A stretch of DNA of 64,000 nucleotides from Paracoccaceae bacterium (GCA_016744015.1 JADGFD010000015.1:1-64000); one strand, 5' to 3'. Shown: positions 37,751-48,200, numbered from the stretch's first letter. Numbers and translations are program-made. Notes: generated by a model from the letters alone, not told the origin.

Positions 37751-37800
37751 TTCCCCACTTAGCTGTGGACATAACCCGCAACACCAAATAGTTTTGCGGC

Positions 37801-38457
37801 ATGAAGCACCTGCCATACAACACGTTACGGCTTTCCCGCATCGCCACAAATGTCGTCATTTTCGCTATACTTTTCAATATAGCGTTTGACCTGCTCGGCC
37901 TTTGGCAAAACCAGAAATTGCGGTTCATCATGTCCGCCAACACGCCCTATGCCGAAGCTATCGCGAGCGCTGACCGTGTTGACCTGATAATGCTTATCTC
38001 GGGCATATCCCTCATCATCGTTTCCATTTTTAGCTTTACCATAAGTGCCATTTGGATTTTCCGCGCCAGCAAAAATGCCGCTATTATGGACCCTTACCCC
38101 GGTCGTATTCGCCCCGGCTGGGCCGTTGGTTGGTATTTCATTCCCTTTGCCAACCTTTGGAAACCCTTTGTGGCCGTAAAAGAAATCTGGAACAGTTCGT
38201 TTTCCCCGGCGAAATCCCCAATCACACCAGCTACGGCGCTGGTTGGGTTTTGGTGGGCATGCCACATAGCTAACAATATTTATGTTGGCGGCCTGACCCG
38301 AAAACAACTGCAAACCGATAATATCGAGCTCTTTATGACCCTTAACAATGCCATGCTCGCCTCATCGGTAATGGGCGCTATCGTTGGCATTTTGTTTATC
38401 AAAATCATGCGGAAAATATCTGAAAGGCAAATGAGTTGGACAGGAAACCCTGAATGA
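37801..38457 (+). CDS. DUF4328 membrane protein
   Basis: The 218 residues contain four hydrophobic segments and the DUF4328 core: ISAIWIFRASKNA, then RPGWAVGWYFIPFANLWKPFVAVKEIW. This proline- and tryptophan-rich stretch is the family signature. The function is unknown. The ribosome-binding site is weak, so the start could lie a few codons further in. It is followed 50 bases later by a small multidrug pump. Confidence 0.88.
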   Translation: MKHLPYNTLRLSRIATNVVIFAILFNIAFDLLGLWQNQKLRFIMSANTPYAEAIASADRVDLIMLISGISLIIVSIFSFTISAIWIFRASKNAAIMDPYPGRIRPGWAVGWYFIPFANLWKPFVAVKEIWNSSFSPAKSPITPATALVGFWWACHIANNIYVGGLTRKQLQTDNIELFMTLNNAMLASSVMGAIVGILFIKIMRKISERQMSWTGNPE

Positions 38458-38507
38458 GCTAAGGCGGGTTAAGGTCACTTTGCTATATCCCAACTTTGAG
38501 AGGCCAC

Positions 38508-38843
38508 ATGCCCATTCACTATCTCTACCTGCTTATCGCTGTTATTACAGAGGTCATCGGCACCTCTGCCCTGCAAGCCTCGGCGCAATTCACTCGGCTT
38601 TGGCCTTCGGTAATTGTGGTGCTCGCCTATACCGCCACCTTCATCTTCATGTCTTACACCCTAAAATACATGCCGGTTTCGCTGGTCTATGCTATCTGGT
38701 CCGGCCTTGGTATCGTCTTCATCGCGCTTATCGGTTTTTTCTGGTTCAAACAATCGCTAGATGCCCCCGCCATTATCGGGCTTTCCCTCATTGTCGCTGG
38801 CGTCCTCATCATCCACCTGTTTTCAAAAAGCGCACCACATTAA
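38508..38843 (+). CDS. EmrE-like small multidrug resistance transporter
   Basis: The 111-residue protein has four membrane helices and strongly resembles E. coli EmrE from memory. The essential membrane glutamate is present as Glu15 (ITEVIGT), together with FTRLWPSV, YAIWSGLGIV and the end PAIIG...LIVAGVLIIHLFSKS.PH. SMR dimers exchange protons for aromatic cations or quaternary amines; whether this one exports guanidinium or drugs is not certain, but the W-S-G pattern fits the drug-exporting subtype. It stands alone. Confidence 0.92.
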   Translation: MPIHYLYLLIAVITEVIGTSALQASAQFTRLWPSVIVVLAYTATFIFMSYTLKYMPVSLVYAIWSGLGIVFIALIGFFWFKQSLDAPAIIGLSLIVAGVLIIHLFSKSAPH

Positions 38844-38884
38844 CCCGGGCGCACCGCCACCGCGTTGCACACGCACTTTTCTTT

Positions 38885-38906
38885 GAAAAAGCCGCCCTCA
38901 GGGCGT
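38885..38906 (-). terminator. Terminator after the glutamine amidotransferase gene
   Basis: CGCCC and GGGCG around 38893-38905 form a short stem which, on the minus strand, is followed by GGC and five T residues, just after the stop at 38915. Confidence 0.6.
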
Positions 38907-38914
38907 ATGGAGGG

Positions 38915-39691
38915 TTAGTTCAAAACGAAAGGTTCTGAGGTTACAGTGCCATTTTCAATGCACAAAAAGGTATTAGCCGGCACTTCCTGCCAGTTCTCAT
39001 CACCAATATCCAATGGCTCAGAAACCAGCGTATGCCCACCAAATTTGCACAGCTTTCGCAGGTAAAGCGTAGGCGCAAATTTATCAGAGGCATAACGCAC
39101 AGCAAACAGCCGCTTTCCATCAGAAAACGCCGCCGTAAAGCGCATAAAAGGCCGCTGATCCGAGGCGCACGCAAGGGCTTCCAGCTTTCCCAAACTGCGC
39201 GCCATAGCCGCTTTCGGGTTGCGCTCCAGCCCTTCACCAAGCGCAATTAAAAAAGCTGCTTCACTATCCGTGGCCCCTTTGCGCTGCTCATAAAGCGCAT
39301 CCGGGATCATCTGGTCAACGGACTTGCGAAAGCCGCCATAGCCACCCACCATGCCATTATGCATAAAAGACCAATTTTTATAGGTAAACGGATGGCAATT
39401 ATTCCGGCTCGTCGCACTCCCGGTGCTCGCCCGCACATGCGCCAAAAACAGGCCCGATTTCACATGCCGCGCCAAGCTTAGCAAATTCGGGTCAGACCAG
39501 GCCGGATAGGTATCCCTAAATTGCCCGGGCTCGGGGCGCGCGCCATACCACGCCATGCCAAAGCCATCTCCATTGGTGTCGGTTTTACCTTCGTCCGAAT
39601 GCAGACTTTGTGAAATCAGCGAATGCTCGGGGCGGGAAACCACCTCTTCCAGAAATATTTTAGGCCCAGTATAAGCCGCCCAACGACACAT
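38915..39691 (-). CDS. Class II glutamine amidotransferase domain protein
   Basis: The 258-residue protein begins Met-Cys2 (MCRWAAYTG), where Cys2 is the nucleophile of N-terminal-nucleophile amidotransferases. NGDGFGMAWYG, HVRASTGSATSRNNCHPF and FMHNGMVGGY complete the active site. It resembles the YafJ/EgtC-like stand-alone group, whose amine acceptors are mostly unknown. It ends a minus-strand run alaS-DUF1330-DUF1330-amidotransferase and starts directly at the stop of the preceding gene. Confidence 0.9.
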   Translation of the reverse strand: MCRWAAYTGPKIFLEEVVSRPEHSLISQSLHSDEGKTDTNGDGFGMAWYGARPEPGQFRDTYPAWSDPNLLSLARHVKSGLFLAHVRASTGSATSRNNCHPFTYKNWSFMHNGMVGGYGGFRKSVDQMIPDALYEQRKGATDSEAAFLIALGEGLERNPKAAMARSLGKLEALACASDQRPFMRFTAAFSDGKRLFAVRYASDKFAPTLYLRKLCKFGGHTLVSEPLDIGDENWQEVPANTFLCIENGTVTSEPFVLN

Positions 39692-39976
39692 TTAAACGCC
39701 CTCAACGATCACTAGATCACGAGTAGAATGCTTCAGCGCAATTGGCAAAATTTCCTGATATTCGGCACTGTTATAAAATGCTTTGGCCGTGGCAACATCA
39801 GGCATTTCGATCACCACATGGCGATCAGGCCCGCTGCCCTCAAGCTGCTCAAAAGCCCCCGCTTTCACCAAGAACTTTCCACCAAAATGCTCAGCAATCG
39901 CCGGTGTTTTGAGTGCATATTCCCTATAAGCCTCAAGGTTGGTCACCTCGATACGGGCAATAATATAAGCTACCAT
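39692..39976 (-). CDS. DUF1330 protein, copy 1
   Basis: The 94-residue single-domain protein has the DUF1330 dimeric alpha-beta barrel pattern: YIIARIEVTNLEAYREY, FGGKFLVKAG, then FYNSAEYQEILPIALKHS. The fold resembles small monooxygenase/EthD-like proteins; the function is unknown. A second copy lies 87 bases upstream and the two clearly share an ancestor. The amidotransferase gene follows with no gap. Confidence 0.9.
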   Translation of the reverse strand: MVAYIIARIEVTNLEAYREYALKTPAIAEHFGGKFLVKAGAFEQLEGSGPDRHVVIEMPDVATAKAFYNSAEYQEILPIALKHSTRDLVIVEGV

Positions 39977-40063
39977 TTTATACCTCCCCGACCAAAATCA
40001 GGTCTCGTTCTGTTAGGCTTTCGCGCCCAAAGTATCCAAGCTAGCGATAATATATGTGGGCAA

Positions 40064-40348
40064 TCAGACCCCCTCAACAAAGGTATATTCCCGCTCGGCA
40101 GCGGGCAGCCCATGGCTAAGCGCCTCTTGGTATTCCGCACCGTTATAAAACGCCTTCGCCGTGTCCCAATTCGCAAACCGGATAATCACATTGCGCGCAC
40201 GCCCCGTGCCCTCCATTTGTAAGCATTCGCCGCCACGCGCCAAAAACTCGCCACCATACTGTGCCACAGCGGGCCCTGCGATTTCGGCATATTTGGCATA
40301 CGCCTCCGCATCTTTTACATCTACATGTACTATCGCATAAACAGCCAT
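40064..40348 (-). CDS. DUF1330 protein, copy 2
   Basis: Also 94 residues, with the same layout as copy 1 (YAIVHVDVKDAEAYAKY, YGGEFLARGG, TAKAFYNGAEYQEALSHG, ending FVEGV). By eye roughly 40-45% of residues match copy 1, so the duplication is not recent. Its start abuts the alaS stop. The 87-base gap to copy 1 holds nothing I can identify. Confidence 0.9.
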   Translation of the reverse strand: MAVYAIVHVDVKDAEAYAKYAEIAGPAVAQYGGEFLARGGECLQMEGTGRARNVIIRFANWDTAKAFYNGAEYQEALSHGLPAAEREYTFVEGV

Positions 40349-42994
40349 TTAAGCCTCCAACATATTAATTACGGCCGCGATGGCCTCATCTGCATTTTCT
40401 GCGCTCGGGCCACCGGCCTGTGCCATATCCGGCCGCCCGCCACCGCCTTTTCCGCCCAGCTTTTCTGCTGCAATGCGCACAATATCCACAGCGGAAATAT
40501 CAATGCCTGCAGTCACACCTGAAGCAATGGCCGCGCGGTCCCCCGTATCGGCGATCAGCAGCACAATACCCTTCCCGAGGCGCTGTTTGTGCTCGTCAAT
40601 CATGCCGCGCAGGTCTTTGCCCGAAACACCGCTCAGCTTTTGCGCCAAAAACGGAAGGCCGTTGATATTTTGCACGCTCACATCTGCCTGCCCCGAGCCA
40701 GCCATGGCCAGTTGCTTCCGGAAATCCGCAAGTTCACTTTGCATCTGCTTGCGCTCGTCCAGCAGCGCCTTAATGCGTGTTGGCAGTTGCTCAGCGGTCG
40801 ACTTCATCGCCAAAGCCGCGCTCGCCAGGTGCGCGTCATTCATCGCGATATATCCCATAGCCCCCGCGCCCGTCAGGGCCTCAATCCGGCGCACGCCGCT
40901 AGCCGAGGCCCCTTCAGACACCAGCTTAAACAAACCAATCTCGCCCAAACGCTCCACATGGGTGCCCCCGCAAAGCTCTAGCGAATAGGTCTTACCGTCA
41001 TTCCCTTTGCCCGAGCCTTCCAGCGCTCCCATCGACACCACACGCACTTCGTCGCCGTATTTCTCACCAAATAGCGCTTGCGCTCCCAGGTCTCTCGCCG
41101 CATCTGGCGTCATAATCCGCGTTTCAACCGCGGTATTCTGCCGGATATACTGGTTTACTTCCATTTCCACATTGGCCAGCTCGTCACTGGTCATCGCCTT
41201 GGCGTGGCTAAAATCAAACCGCAGTCGGTTAGCCGCATTCAACGAGCCGCGCTGCGCTACATGGGGGCCAAGCACATTTCGCAGGGCTTCATTAAGTAGG
41301 TGTGTGGCAGAGTGGTTTGCCCGAATAGAGCGCCTGTTTAGGTGGTCAACCTTAAGTTCGGCCACCTGCCCAAGGCTGATCTCGCCCTCAATAACCTTCC
41401 CAACATGCACAAAAACACCCGCCTTTTTGCGAACATCGGTGATTTGCACCGTGCCGGTCTCTGTCGAAATTGTGCCCTCGTCGCCCACTTGCCCACCGGA
41501 TTCAGCGTAAAAAGGCGTTTGGTTAAGCGTAATTTGCACCTCGCTTTTGGCTGTGCTCACCGGTTTTCCATCCTCGACAAGCGCCACAATATGGCCCTCG
41601 GCCTCTTCCTCAATATAGCCGATGAATTCGCTTGGCCCGTGCTGGTCTACCACCTCAAACCATATGTTTTCATCCGCGGCTTCACCAGAGCCAGCCCACG
41701 CCGCGCGCGCTTTCGCTTTTTGTTCGGCCATGGCGGCGTCAAAGCCTTCGGTGTCCACTTCGCGGTCTTTTTCCCGTAAAGCATCTTGGGTGAGATCAAG
41801 CGGGAACCCGTAGGTATCATAAAGCTTAAAGGCGGTTTCACCAGGTAGCGGCACGCCCGCATCCAGGTTGATCAACTCGCCATCGAGCAGCTTTAAGCCA
41901 CGGTCGAGCGTGGTTTTGAAGCGGGTTTCTTCCAGCTCCAGCGTTTCCTCAATCATGCTTTGCGCGTGGGAAAGCTCAGGGAAAGCTTGCCCCATTTGGG
42001 CTACAAGCTCGGGCACCAGCCGGTGCATTACCGGGTCTTTTGCGCCTAGCAAATGCGCGTGCCGCATAGCGCGGCGCATAATGCGGCGCAGCACATATCC
42101 GCGGCCTTCATTGGAGGGCAGCACACCGTCAGCGATAAGGAACGACGTTGAGCGCAGGTGATCCGCAATCACGCGGTGATGCACATTGCCGTTACCATCA
42201 GGTTCGGAATTTGTCACATGGGCCGAAGCCTCAATCAGGCTGCGCATCAGGTCGGTGTCATAAACATCATTAGAACCTTGCAGGAGCGAACTTATCCGCT
42301 CAAGCCCCATGCCGGTATCAATGCTTGGCTTGGGCAAGTTTAGGCGCGTGCCGTCTTCCTGCTGGTCATATTGCATAAATACGAGGTTCCAAATCTCGAT
42401 AAAACGGTCCCCGTCTTCGTCCTTTGAGCCCGGAGGACCACCCCAGATATGCTCGCCATGATCATAAAAAATCTCGGTGCAGGGGCCGCAGGGGCCCGTG
42501 GCCCCCATTGACCAGAAATTATCATCGGTGGCGATGCGAATAATCCGGTCATCAGACAGCCCCGCATGCTTTTTCCAAATGTCAGCGGCTTCATCATCGG
42601 TATGGTAAACCGTGACAAGGAGCTTGCTCTTGTCGATGCCAAAATCTTTTGTCAGCAAATCCCACGCATAGGGAATGGCGTCCGCCTTAAAATAATCCCC
42701 AAAGCTGAAATTGCCAAGCATTTCAAAAAATGTGAGATGGCGAGCGGTATAGCCAACATTGTCAAGGTCGTTATGTTTACCCCCGGCCCGCACGCATTTC
42801 TGGCTTGTGGTGGCGCGGGTGTAATCACGGTTTTCCAACCCCGTAAACACGTTTTTAAACTGCACCATGCCCGCATTGGTAAACATCAACGAAGGGTCAT
42901 TTCGCGGCACAAGCGGCGAGCTTTCCACCTCCGCGTGGCCGTTTTTCACAAAGGCATCAATAAACGTGCTGCGGATATCATTTACGCTGAGCAT
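40349..42994 (-). CDS. alaS: Alanine-tRNA ligase
   Basis: AlaRS charges tRNA-Ala and edits mis-acylated Ser and Gly. The 881 residues show the class II catalytic core ([22 protein letters not shown]), the editing-domain zinc motif NHSATHLLN with the later CGGTHV, and a C-Ala domain with coiled coil ([19 protein letters not shown]) ending [16 protein letters not shown]. Two DUF1330 genes follow without a gap. Confidence 0.98.
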   Translation of the reverse strand: MLSVNDIRSTFIDAFVKNGHAEVESSPLVPRNDPSLMFTNAGMVQFKNVFTGLENRDYTRATTSQKCVRAGGKHNDLDNVGYTARHLTFFEMLGNFSFGDYFKADAIPYAWDLLTKDFGIDKSKLLVTVYHTDDEAADIWKKHAGLSDDRIIRIATDDNFWSMGATGPCGPCTEIFYDHGEHIWGGPPGSKDEDGDRFIEIWNLVFMQYDQQEDGTRLNLPKPSIDTGMGLERISSLLQGSNDVYDTDLMRSLIEASAHVTNSEPDGNGNVHHRVIADHLRSTSFLIADGVLPSNEGRGYVLRRIMRRAMRHAHLLGAKDPVMHRLVPELVAQMGQAFPELSHAQSMIEETLELEETRFKTTLDRGLKLLDGELINLDAGVPLPGETAFKLYDTYGFPLDLTQDALREKDREVDTEGFDAAMAEQKAKARAAWAGSGEAADENIWFEVVDQHGPSEFIGYIEEEAEGHIVALVEDGKPVSTAKSEVQITLNQTPFYAESGGQVGDEGTISTETGTVQITDVRKKAGVFVHVGKVIEGEISLGQVAELKVDHLNRRSIRANHSATHLLNEALRNVLGPHVAQRGSLNAANRLRFDFSHAKAMTSDELANVEMEVNQYIRQNTAVETRIMTPDAARDLGAQALFGEKYGDEVRVVSMGALEGSGKGNDGKTYSLELCGGTHVERLGEIGLFKLVSEGASASGVRRIEALTGAGAMGYIAMNDAHLASAALAMKSTAEQLPTRIKALLDERKQMQSELADFRKQLAMAGSGQADVSVQNINGLPFLAQKLSGVSGKDLRGMIDEHKQRLGKGIVLLIADTGDRAAIASGVTAGIDISAVDIVRIAAEKLGGKGGGGRPDMAQAGGPSAENADEAIAAVINMLEA

Positions 42995-43070
42995 AGGAAC
43001 CCCTATTTCTTCAATTGGCTTTGCTGAAAAGCTCTATAATGAAGTGGCGGAGCTGTCCACAGCGGGCATC

Positions 43071-43098
43071 AAAAAAGCGGCCACTTGGGCCGCCTTTT
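43071..43098 (-). terminator. Terminator after recA
   Basis: GCGGCC at 43077-43082 and GGCCGC at 43088-43093 form the stem, extended by A/T pairs. On the minus strand the hairpin lies just after the recA stop and runs into six T residues. It separates recA from alaS. Confidence 0.82.
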
Positions 43099-43099
43099 A

Positions 43100-44158
43100 C
43101 TACTCTTCCAACACGTTATCGTCTGATCCGTCAAATTCAAGACCATGTGCCGCGCGGATTTTGTCTTCAATATCATGCGCGATATCCGGGTGCTCTTGCA
43201 GGAATGTTTTGGAATTCTCACGGCCCTGCCCGATGCGCTCATCCCCATAAGAGAACCAAGACCCTGCCTTGCCGACAATCCCCAGCTTCACCCCCATGTC
43301 CAGAAGCTCTCCGGTTTTGGAAATACCCGTGCCAAACATAATGTCAAATTCAACCTGCTTGAACGGCGGTGCAACCTTATTTTTCACGACCTTTACACGG
43401 GTCGCGTTGCCAACCACTTCATCACGGTCCTTCAGCGCGCCAATCCGGCGGATATCCAGCCGCACAGAGGAATAAAATTTAAGCGCATTACCCCCCGTTG
43501 TGGTTTCTGGAGAGCCAAACATAACCCCGATTTTCATGCGGATCTGGTTGATAAAGATCACCATACAATTGGAGCGGCTAATGGCGCTGGTGAGCTTGCG
43601 CATGGCCTGAGACATCAGCCGCGCTTGCGCGCCCATCTGGTAATCCCCCATGTCGCCCTCAAGCTCGGATTTTGGCGTCAAAGCCGCCACGGAATCCACA
43701 ACCACCAGATTTACCGCACCTGAGCGCACCAGTGTTTCTGTAATTTCAAGCGCTTGCTCACCCGCATCCGGTTGCGAAATCAACAGTTCATCAAGATCAA
43801 CACCGAGGTTTTTGGCGTAAGAAGGGTCCAAGGCATGCTCGGCATCAACAAAGGCACATACACCACCTTGCTTTTGCATTTCGGCAATCACATGCAGCGT
43901 AAGCGTGGTTTTCCCCGAGCTTTCCGGCCCATAAATCTCAATTATACGCCCCTTGGGCAGGCCACCTATGCCAAGCGCGATATCAAGGCCAATAGAGCCA
44001 GTGGACACTGCCTCAATATCAGCAATCGCGCCTTTTTGGCCAAGCTTCATGATAGAGCCTTTGCCAAAGCTACGCTCGATTTGGCTTAGCGCCGATTCCA
44101 GAGCTTTATTCTTATCCATGTTGCGTTTGCTTCCCAAATCCAAAAGTGTATCAGCCAT
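43100..44158 (-). CDS. recA: Recombinase RecA
   Basis: RecA, 352 residues, catalyses strand exchange and triggers LexA self-cleavage. Walker A is GPESSGKTT (77-85); the L1/L2 DNA-binding loop region includes [16 protein letters not shown] and [16 protein letters not shown]. The acidic C-terminal tail ([13 protein letters not shown]) is present. SOS-box-like sites lie about 50-80 bases upstream. The order cckA-recA-alaS is common in Rhodobacterales. Confidence 0.98.
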   Translation of the reverse strand: MADTLLDLGSKRNMDKNKALESALSQIERSFGKGSIMKLGQKGAIADIEAVSTGSIGLDIALGIGGLPKGRIIEIYGPESSGKTTLTLHVIAEMQKQGGVCAFVDAEHALDPSYAKNLGVDLDELLISQPDAGEQALEITETLVRSGAVNLVVVDSVAALTPKSELEGDMGDYQMGAQARLMSQAMRKLTSAISRSNCMVIFINQIRMKIGVMFGSPETTTGGNALKFYSSVRLDIRRIGALKDRDEVVGNATRVKVVKNKVAPPFKQVEFDIMFGTGISKTGELLDMGVKLGIVGKAGSWFSYGDERIGQGRENSKTFLQEHPDIAHDIEDKIRAAHGLEFDGSDDNVLEE

Positions 44159-44206
44159 CTGTTAACCCCTTATCTCATAATCAGCCCTCATGGGCAACGC
44201 ACTTGT

Positions 44207-44221
44207 GTTCTCATATTGTTC
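44207..44221 (-). promoter_or_regulatory. recA: LexA (SOS) box upstream of recA
   Basis: GTTC-N7-GTTC is present on the plus strand (GTTC at 44207-44210 and 44218-44221), the direct-repeat SOS box described for alphaproteobacterial LexA, including Rhodobacter. It is 48 bases upstream of the recA start. In recA orientation it reads GAAC-N7-GAAC. Confidence 0.75.
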
Positions 44222-44226
44222 TATAA

Positions 44227-44241
44227 GATCAAAAAGAGAAC
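44227..44241 (-). promoter_or_regulatory. Second, one-mismatch SOS-like box
   Basis: In recA orientation the sequence reads GTTC-N7-GATC (44241 down to 44227), one base off the GTTC-N7-GTTC consensus and five bases beyond the first box. It may be a weak second LexA half-site or chance. Confidence 0.35.
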
Positions 44242-44368
44242 AAATCAATTAAAATTTTAGTAAGTAGATAGTTACTGCAAAACCTTTACAAAAGGTGAAT
44301 GGCGAAAAATGTATTTATAGACGCGAAATATACGGCAGAAGGTTTGTGGATTCATTTGCGATCGCGCC

Positions 44369-46144
44369 TTACATTTGCAGCCGTTGCCCCACACTGTCAC
44401 TCAACTCAGCTAACGAAAACGGTTTTTGCAAAAAACCGGCATCTTTAATATCGGGCTTACCGTCTTCAAATGCGTCTTCGGCATAGCCGGACATAAAGAT
44501 AACTTTGGTTTCGGGGTGCTTTTGCAAAGCCTCCCGCACCCAGGTGGGGCCATCTTTTCCGGGCATAATAATGTCAGATATGTAGAGGTCATACTGAGCG
44601 CCATTTAGGGCCAAAAGCTCCAACGCGCGTTCAGCACTTTCGGCTTCATCCACCTTATAGCCCCGCATCCGCAAGGCTCGCGCCGCAAAAGACCGCACAG
44701 GGTCTTCATCTTCAACCAACAATATCCTACCGGAAACCTCGGCTTCTTTCGGCAGGATAGGCCGACCATCCTCTTTAGCGGGTTTACTCGAAATTTTCCC
44801 TACATAGCATGGCAAATACACAATAAATTTTGTACCTTGCTCAAGGATTGAATCAACAAATACAAACCCGCCGGTTTGCTTAATAATGCCATAAACAGTG
44901 GAAAGGCCAAGCCCGGTGCCTTCGCCCACGCGCTTGGTGGTGAAAAATGGTTCAAAGATTTTGGCTATGTTGTCGGGCGCGATTCCAGTGCCGGTATCCA
45001 TAATACTGATGCACACATAATTGCCGGATGGCACCGTAGCTCTATCCCGTTCAAGTGGCCTTTGTAGCTCCACATTTTCTGCAGCAATCATCACGCTACC
45101 ACCGTCGAGCATGGCATCGCGGGCATTTACAACCAAATTCATAATCACCTGCTCAAGCTGGCGCTCATCAACACGCACCAAATTGAGGTCCTCAGCTATA
45201 TCAATTTCGAGATTAACCTTTTCCCCCAATAACCGGTTAAGCAATTGCGAAAGCTGGGCCAAGGTGCGCGCAAGCTTCAAAACCTTGGGGCGCAATGTTT
45301 GCTTACGAGAAAACGCCAGCAACTGGCGCACCAAAGCGGCCGCCCGGTTGGCGTTTTGCCTGATTTGGATTAAATCACCATAATCCTGATCTCCGGCTTC
45401 ATGGCGCAGCAATAGCAGGTCACAATGGCCATTAATGGCAGTGAGTAAGTTATTGAAATCATGGGCAACACCGCCGGCAAGCTGGCCAACGGCCTGCATC
45501 TTTTGGCTCTGCACAAATTGCGCTTCCAGTATCTTCAACTCGGTCTTGTCGCTCAAGACCACGACTAAACAATCCCTATTGGCAAAGTGCATCGCCATTA
45601 AAGACACTTGCAAAAATATCTCTTTGCCGTTTTTCAAATAACGGCCCATTTCTGTGGTGCGAATACCCCGCCCTTTTAGCGCCTCGGCGACCCGAACGCG
45701 CATAGAGCGGCCAAGCCCCTCGACCTCCTCACTAAAATTCTTCCCAACAAGGTTTGCATTGCCAAGCAATGCCCGCGCTGCGCCATTGACACCCACAATT
45801 TCACCATCAGTTGAAAGCCGTATGAGCGCCACGGGAAGATCATCGAGGATGATTTGAAGGGATTCTGTCTCTGCCGGATCATGTTCAGGGTTACAATTTT
45901 GGGCTGCAATTCGCTCTTTCGGCCTAGTTTGTAAGAGCCCAAAAATAGCGGCGCTAACAAGCAAAGGAGCCAATACAATCGCAAGAATTATATAGCCAAG
46001 GGCAAAAGCAATGCCCAAGCCAGCAACTGCGCAAGAATAAAGAAGCAGCCAAAATATGGCTTTCAACTGTGTCGGGCGTTCTGAACCTAAATACATATTT
46101 TTAATTTTTACCACAAATAACGTAAAGCGCACAATTATTTTCAC
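44369..46144 (-). CDS. cckA: Hybrid histidine kinase CckA
   Basis: CckA feeds phosphate through ChpT to CtrA. The 591-residue protein has two N-terminal membrane helices (about 28-70), a PAS domain (about 95-205), the kinase core with phosphoacceptor His228 in [18 protein letters not shown], the ATPase boxes [10 protein letters not shown] and GTGLGLSTV, and a C-terminal receiver with Asp524 (YISDIIMPG). The first start, GTG at 46144, is uncertain; the ATG at 46096 is an alternative. In Rhodobacterales CckA-ChpT-CtrA controls motility and GTA release. Confidence 0.93.
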   Translation of the reverse strand: MKIIVRFTLFVVKIKNMYLGSERPTQLKAIFWLLLYSCAVAGLGIAFALGYIILAIVLAPLLVSAAIFGLLQTRPKERIAAQNCNPEHDPAETESLQIILDDLPVALIRLSTDGEIVGVNGAARALLGNANLVGKNFSEEVEGLGRSMRVRVAEALKGRGIRTTEMGRYLKNGKEIFLQVSLMAMHFANRDCLVVVLSDKTELKILEAQFVQSQKMQAVGQLAGGVAHDFNNLLTAINGHCDLLLLRHEAGDQDYGDLIQIRQNANRAAALVRQLLAFSRKQTLRPKVLKLARTLAQLSQLLNRLLGEKVNLEIDIAEDLNLVRVDERQLEQVIMNLVVNARDAMLDGGSVMIAAENVELQRPLERDRATVPSGNYVCISIMDTGTGIAPDNIAKIFEPFFTTKRVGEGTGLGLSTVYGIIKQTGGFVFVDSILEQGTKFIVYLPCYVGKISSKPAKEDGRPILPKEAEVSGRILLVEDEDPVRSFAARALRMRGYKVDEAESAERALELLALNGAQYDLYISDIIMPGKDGPTWVREALQKHPETKVIFMSGYAEDAFEDGKPDIKDAGFLQKPFSLAELSDSVGQRLQM

Positions 46145-46200
46145 TTCACAACTAATAGGTTAATAATATGTAAAAAAATTACAACAAATATTTTGGGTGT

Positions 46201-47397
46201 TTACTTACTAAGAACCGAAATAAAGAAGCCATCTCCGCCGGTTATTGGGCTAAGGCTTTGCTGGTGCGATACTTTCCAGCCTTCAAATTCACGTAAAAAC
46301 CATATGATTTGATCTGCGTTTTCGCGCGCAAAAAGAGAGCATGTTGCATAGGCCAAAATCCCCTTGCTGCCAACCCGAGCTTGGGCTTTTTGCAATATTT
46401 CGCGCTGAAGCGCCACCAACTCAACCAGCCTAGCCTCGGTAATCCGCCATTTACTATCCGGATTTCGCCGCCAAGCGCCGCTGCCCGAGCACGGGGCATC
46501 TACAAACACAAGATCACATTTTGGCGAACCCTCAATATGATCAGGTGAAATCACTTGAATATCGGCCCCTGCACGGCGGGCACGCCCCGGGAGGTCCTTC
46601 ATCCGCAACGGATTGACATCATGAGCAAAAACTTGGCCTTGCCCTTGCATTTCAGCCGCCAGCGCCAAGGTTTTTCCGCCGCCGCCGGCGCAATAATCAA
46701 GCACGTTCATGCCGGGCTTTGCCCCCGCCAGCTGGCTGACAAGCTGGCTGGATACATCTTGCAGTTCCACAAAGCCATAGCGATAGGCAAGAGAGCCGTT
46801 TAACTTGCGCGGGTTTTCGGTAATGCGCAGCGCCCCCTTAACGCCTGAAACCGGCTCGGAAAATATCAGATCTCTCGCCAAGTAATTCTGGGCTTCTTCA
46901 AGAGTCGTTTTCAGCGTATTCACCCGCAGGTCAACCGGTGCGCGAGACTGCATAGATTGCATGATTTGCGCCAAATCAGCCCCCAGCGAGCGCTCTAGCT
47001 CAGCGTCAAGAAAATCTGGATAATCCAGCATTATAGGATTTGTGGCAACTCCCGGATTGGCGAGCTGCTCATGCTCGGAGGCGCTCACAGCCCTAGGCGC
47101 AAACCGAAAATCGCCAAACAGCTCATCCAGTGCTTCACCATTGCTATATTGTTGCGCCAATACGAGGCCACGGCCGGTCATCTCCCCCGCCAAATGCGAG
47201 AGCGAACGCTTTCGGCGCAAGGCGTCAAAAACGACATCCCGCACCGCAGCCCGGTCTTTTGATCCGGCAAAGCGAGAGGCGCGGGCCCAGCGGGTGAGCG
47301 CACGCTCGGCGGGGTCTCCGGTGAGGATCTGGTCAAGCAGCGCAATGGCGGCGGAAAGGCGGGCAGATGGCGTCATGCGTCTCGATTTGCCTGTCAT
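46201..47397 (-). CDS. rsmB: RsmB/NOP-family rRNA cytosine methyltransferase
   Basis: The 398 residues are a SAM-dependent m5C methyltransferase: an N-terminal NusB-like helical region, then VLDYCAGGGGKTLALAA (SAM binding), DAPCSGSGAWRRNPD with one catalytic cysteine, and YATCSLFARENADQI with the second. RsmB acts on 16S rRNA C967; the exact target here is inferred. An ATG 7 codons inside (47376, MTPSARLSAA) may be the true start. Confidence 0.88.
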   Translation of the reverse strand: MTGKSRRMTPSARLSAAIALLDQILTGDPAERALTRWARASRFAGSKDRAAVRDVVFDALRRKRSLSHLAGEMTGRGLVLAQQYSNGEALDELFGDFRFAPRAVSASEHEQLANPGVATNPIMLDYPDFLDAELERSLGADLAQIMQSMQSRAPVDLRVNTLKTTLEEAQNYLARDLIFSEPVSGVKGALRITENPRKLNGSLAYRYGFVELQDVSSQLVSQLAGAKPGMNVLDYCAGGGGKTLALAAEMQGQGQVFAHDVNPLRMKDLPGRARRAGADIQVISPDHIEGSPKCDLVFVDAPCSGSGAWRRNPDSKWRITEARLVELVALQREILQKAQARVGSKGILAYATCSLFARENADQIIWFLREFEGWKVSHQQSLSPITGGDGFFISVLSK

Positions 47398-47434
47398 AAC
47401 CGATCAGTGCAAGGTTTTTTTGTTTTTTGTACCG

Positions 47435-47469
47435 CAAAAAAATAAACCACCGCGCTGAATAGCGCGGTG
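47435..47469 (-). terminator. Terminator after the outer-membrane protein gene
   Basis: CACCGCGCT at 47448-47456 and AGCGCGGTG at 47461-47469 form a perfect 9-base stem with a GAAT loop. On the minus strand it is followed by GTTTA and seven T residues. Confidence 0.87.
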
Positions 47470-47492
47470 TTAAGCTTTTAAGAGGGCAACAA

Positions 47493-48200
47493 TTAGTCAG
47501 CTGGCCACAATGCCGCATAGCCACGGCGCTCAAATGTTGCACCGCCGCCAAAGTCGTAGCCAAGTGTTAGGCCAAATGAGGATTCGCCACTGCTTGAACC
47601 AGACACAAGTAAATTGTATTCGGCACCAACATAGAGGCCGTTATCAAATGCATAACGTCCGCCAATGCTGTAATTGTTAAAGAGATCGTTTATGTTTCCA
47701 AATTCAGACCAATAGCTAACCACGATACCGGCTGTAATATCCAGTTTATCATTCAGGTGATAGGCCGCGTCCACATTAAGGAAGATATTAGCGTCGTCGC
47801 CAACTCTCTGATAGGCACCCACAGCGAATTCATAAGCTATTCTAGGTGTTTCATATAGAGCTTCAACCCCATACGATGCATACGTTGAACCCCAATCTTC
47901 GGAAATATAAAATCCGCCTACTGTTAGCGCCGGTGAAACCTCGTAGAAAACGTGAGCTCCGCCACCAAAAGCACCGCTGCCGTCAAAAAGATTATATGAG
48001 GTGTTCATGAGGTCAATCTGAACGCCCAAGGCATTGCCAAACGAAACCTCAAAGCTTCCGTTGATCTGTTCTTGAGATTGAGACGCGCCAAAAGTCGAGT
48101 AGACCACCTCAATATTTGCACCGCCAAACTCTAGCGCACTCGCTTGCCCAGCGAATAAAACGCTGGTGAGTAGCGCGGGAATCATAACTATGTTTTTCAA
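47493..48200 (-). CDS. Putative outer-membrane beta-barrel protein
   Basis: A signal peptide (KNIVMIPALLTSVLFAGQASA) precedes a sequence of alternating Gly/aromatic strands with repeated patterns such as VGGFYISEDWGSTYASYG and YNLLVSGSSSGESSFGLTLGYDFGG, typical of small porin-like barrels. I choose the TTG at 48200 because GGAG lies 6 bases upstream; a GTG at 48212 would place that motif inside the gene. The end WPAD lacks the usual terminal Phe, so barrel insertion is not certain. Own terminator; family not recognised. Confidence 0.72.
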   Translation of the reverse strand: MKNIVMIPALLTSVLFAGQASALEFGGANIEVVYSTFGASQSQEQINGSFEVSFGNALGVQIDLMNTSYNLFDGSGAFGGGAHVFYEVSPALTVGGFYISEDWGSTYASYGVEALYETPRIAYEFAVGAYQRVGDDANIFLNVDAAYHLNDKLDITAGIVVSYWSEFGNINDLFNNYSIGGRYAFDNGLYVGAEYNLLVSGSSSGESSFGLTLGYDFGGGATFERRGYAALWPAD

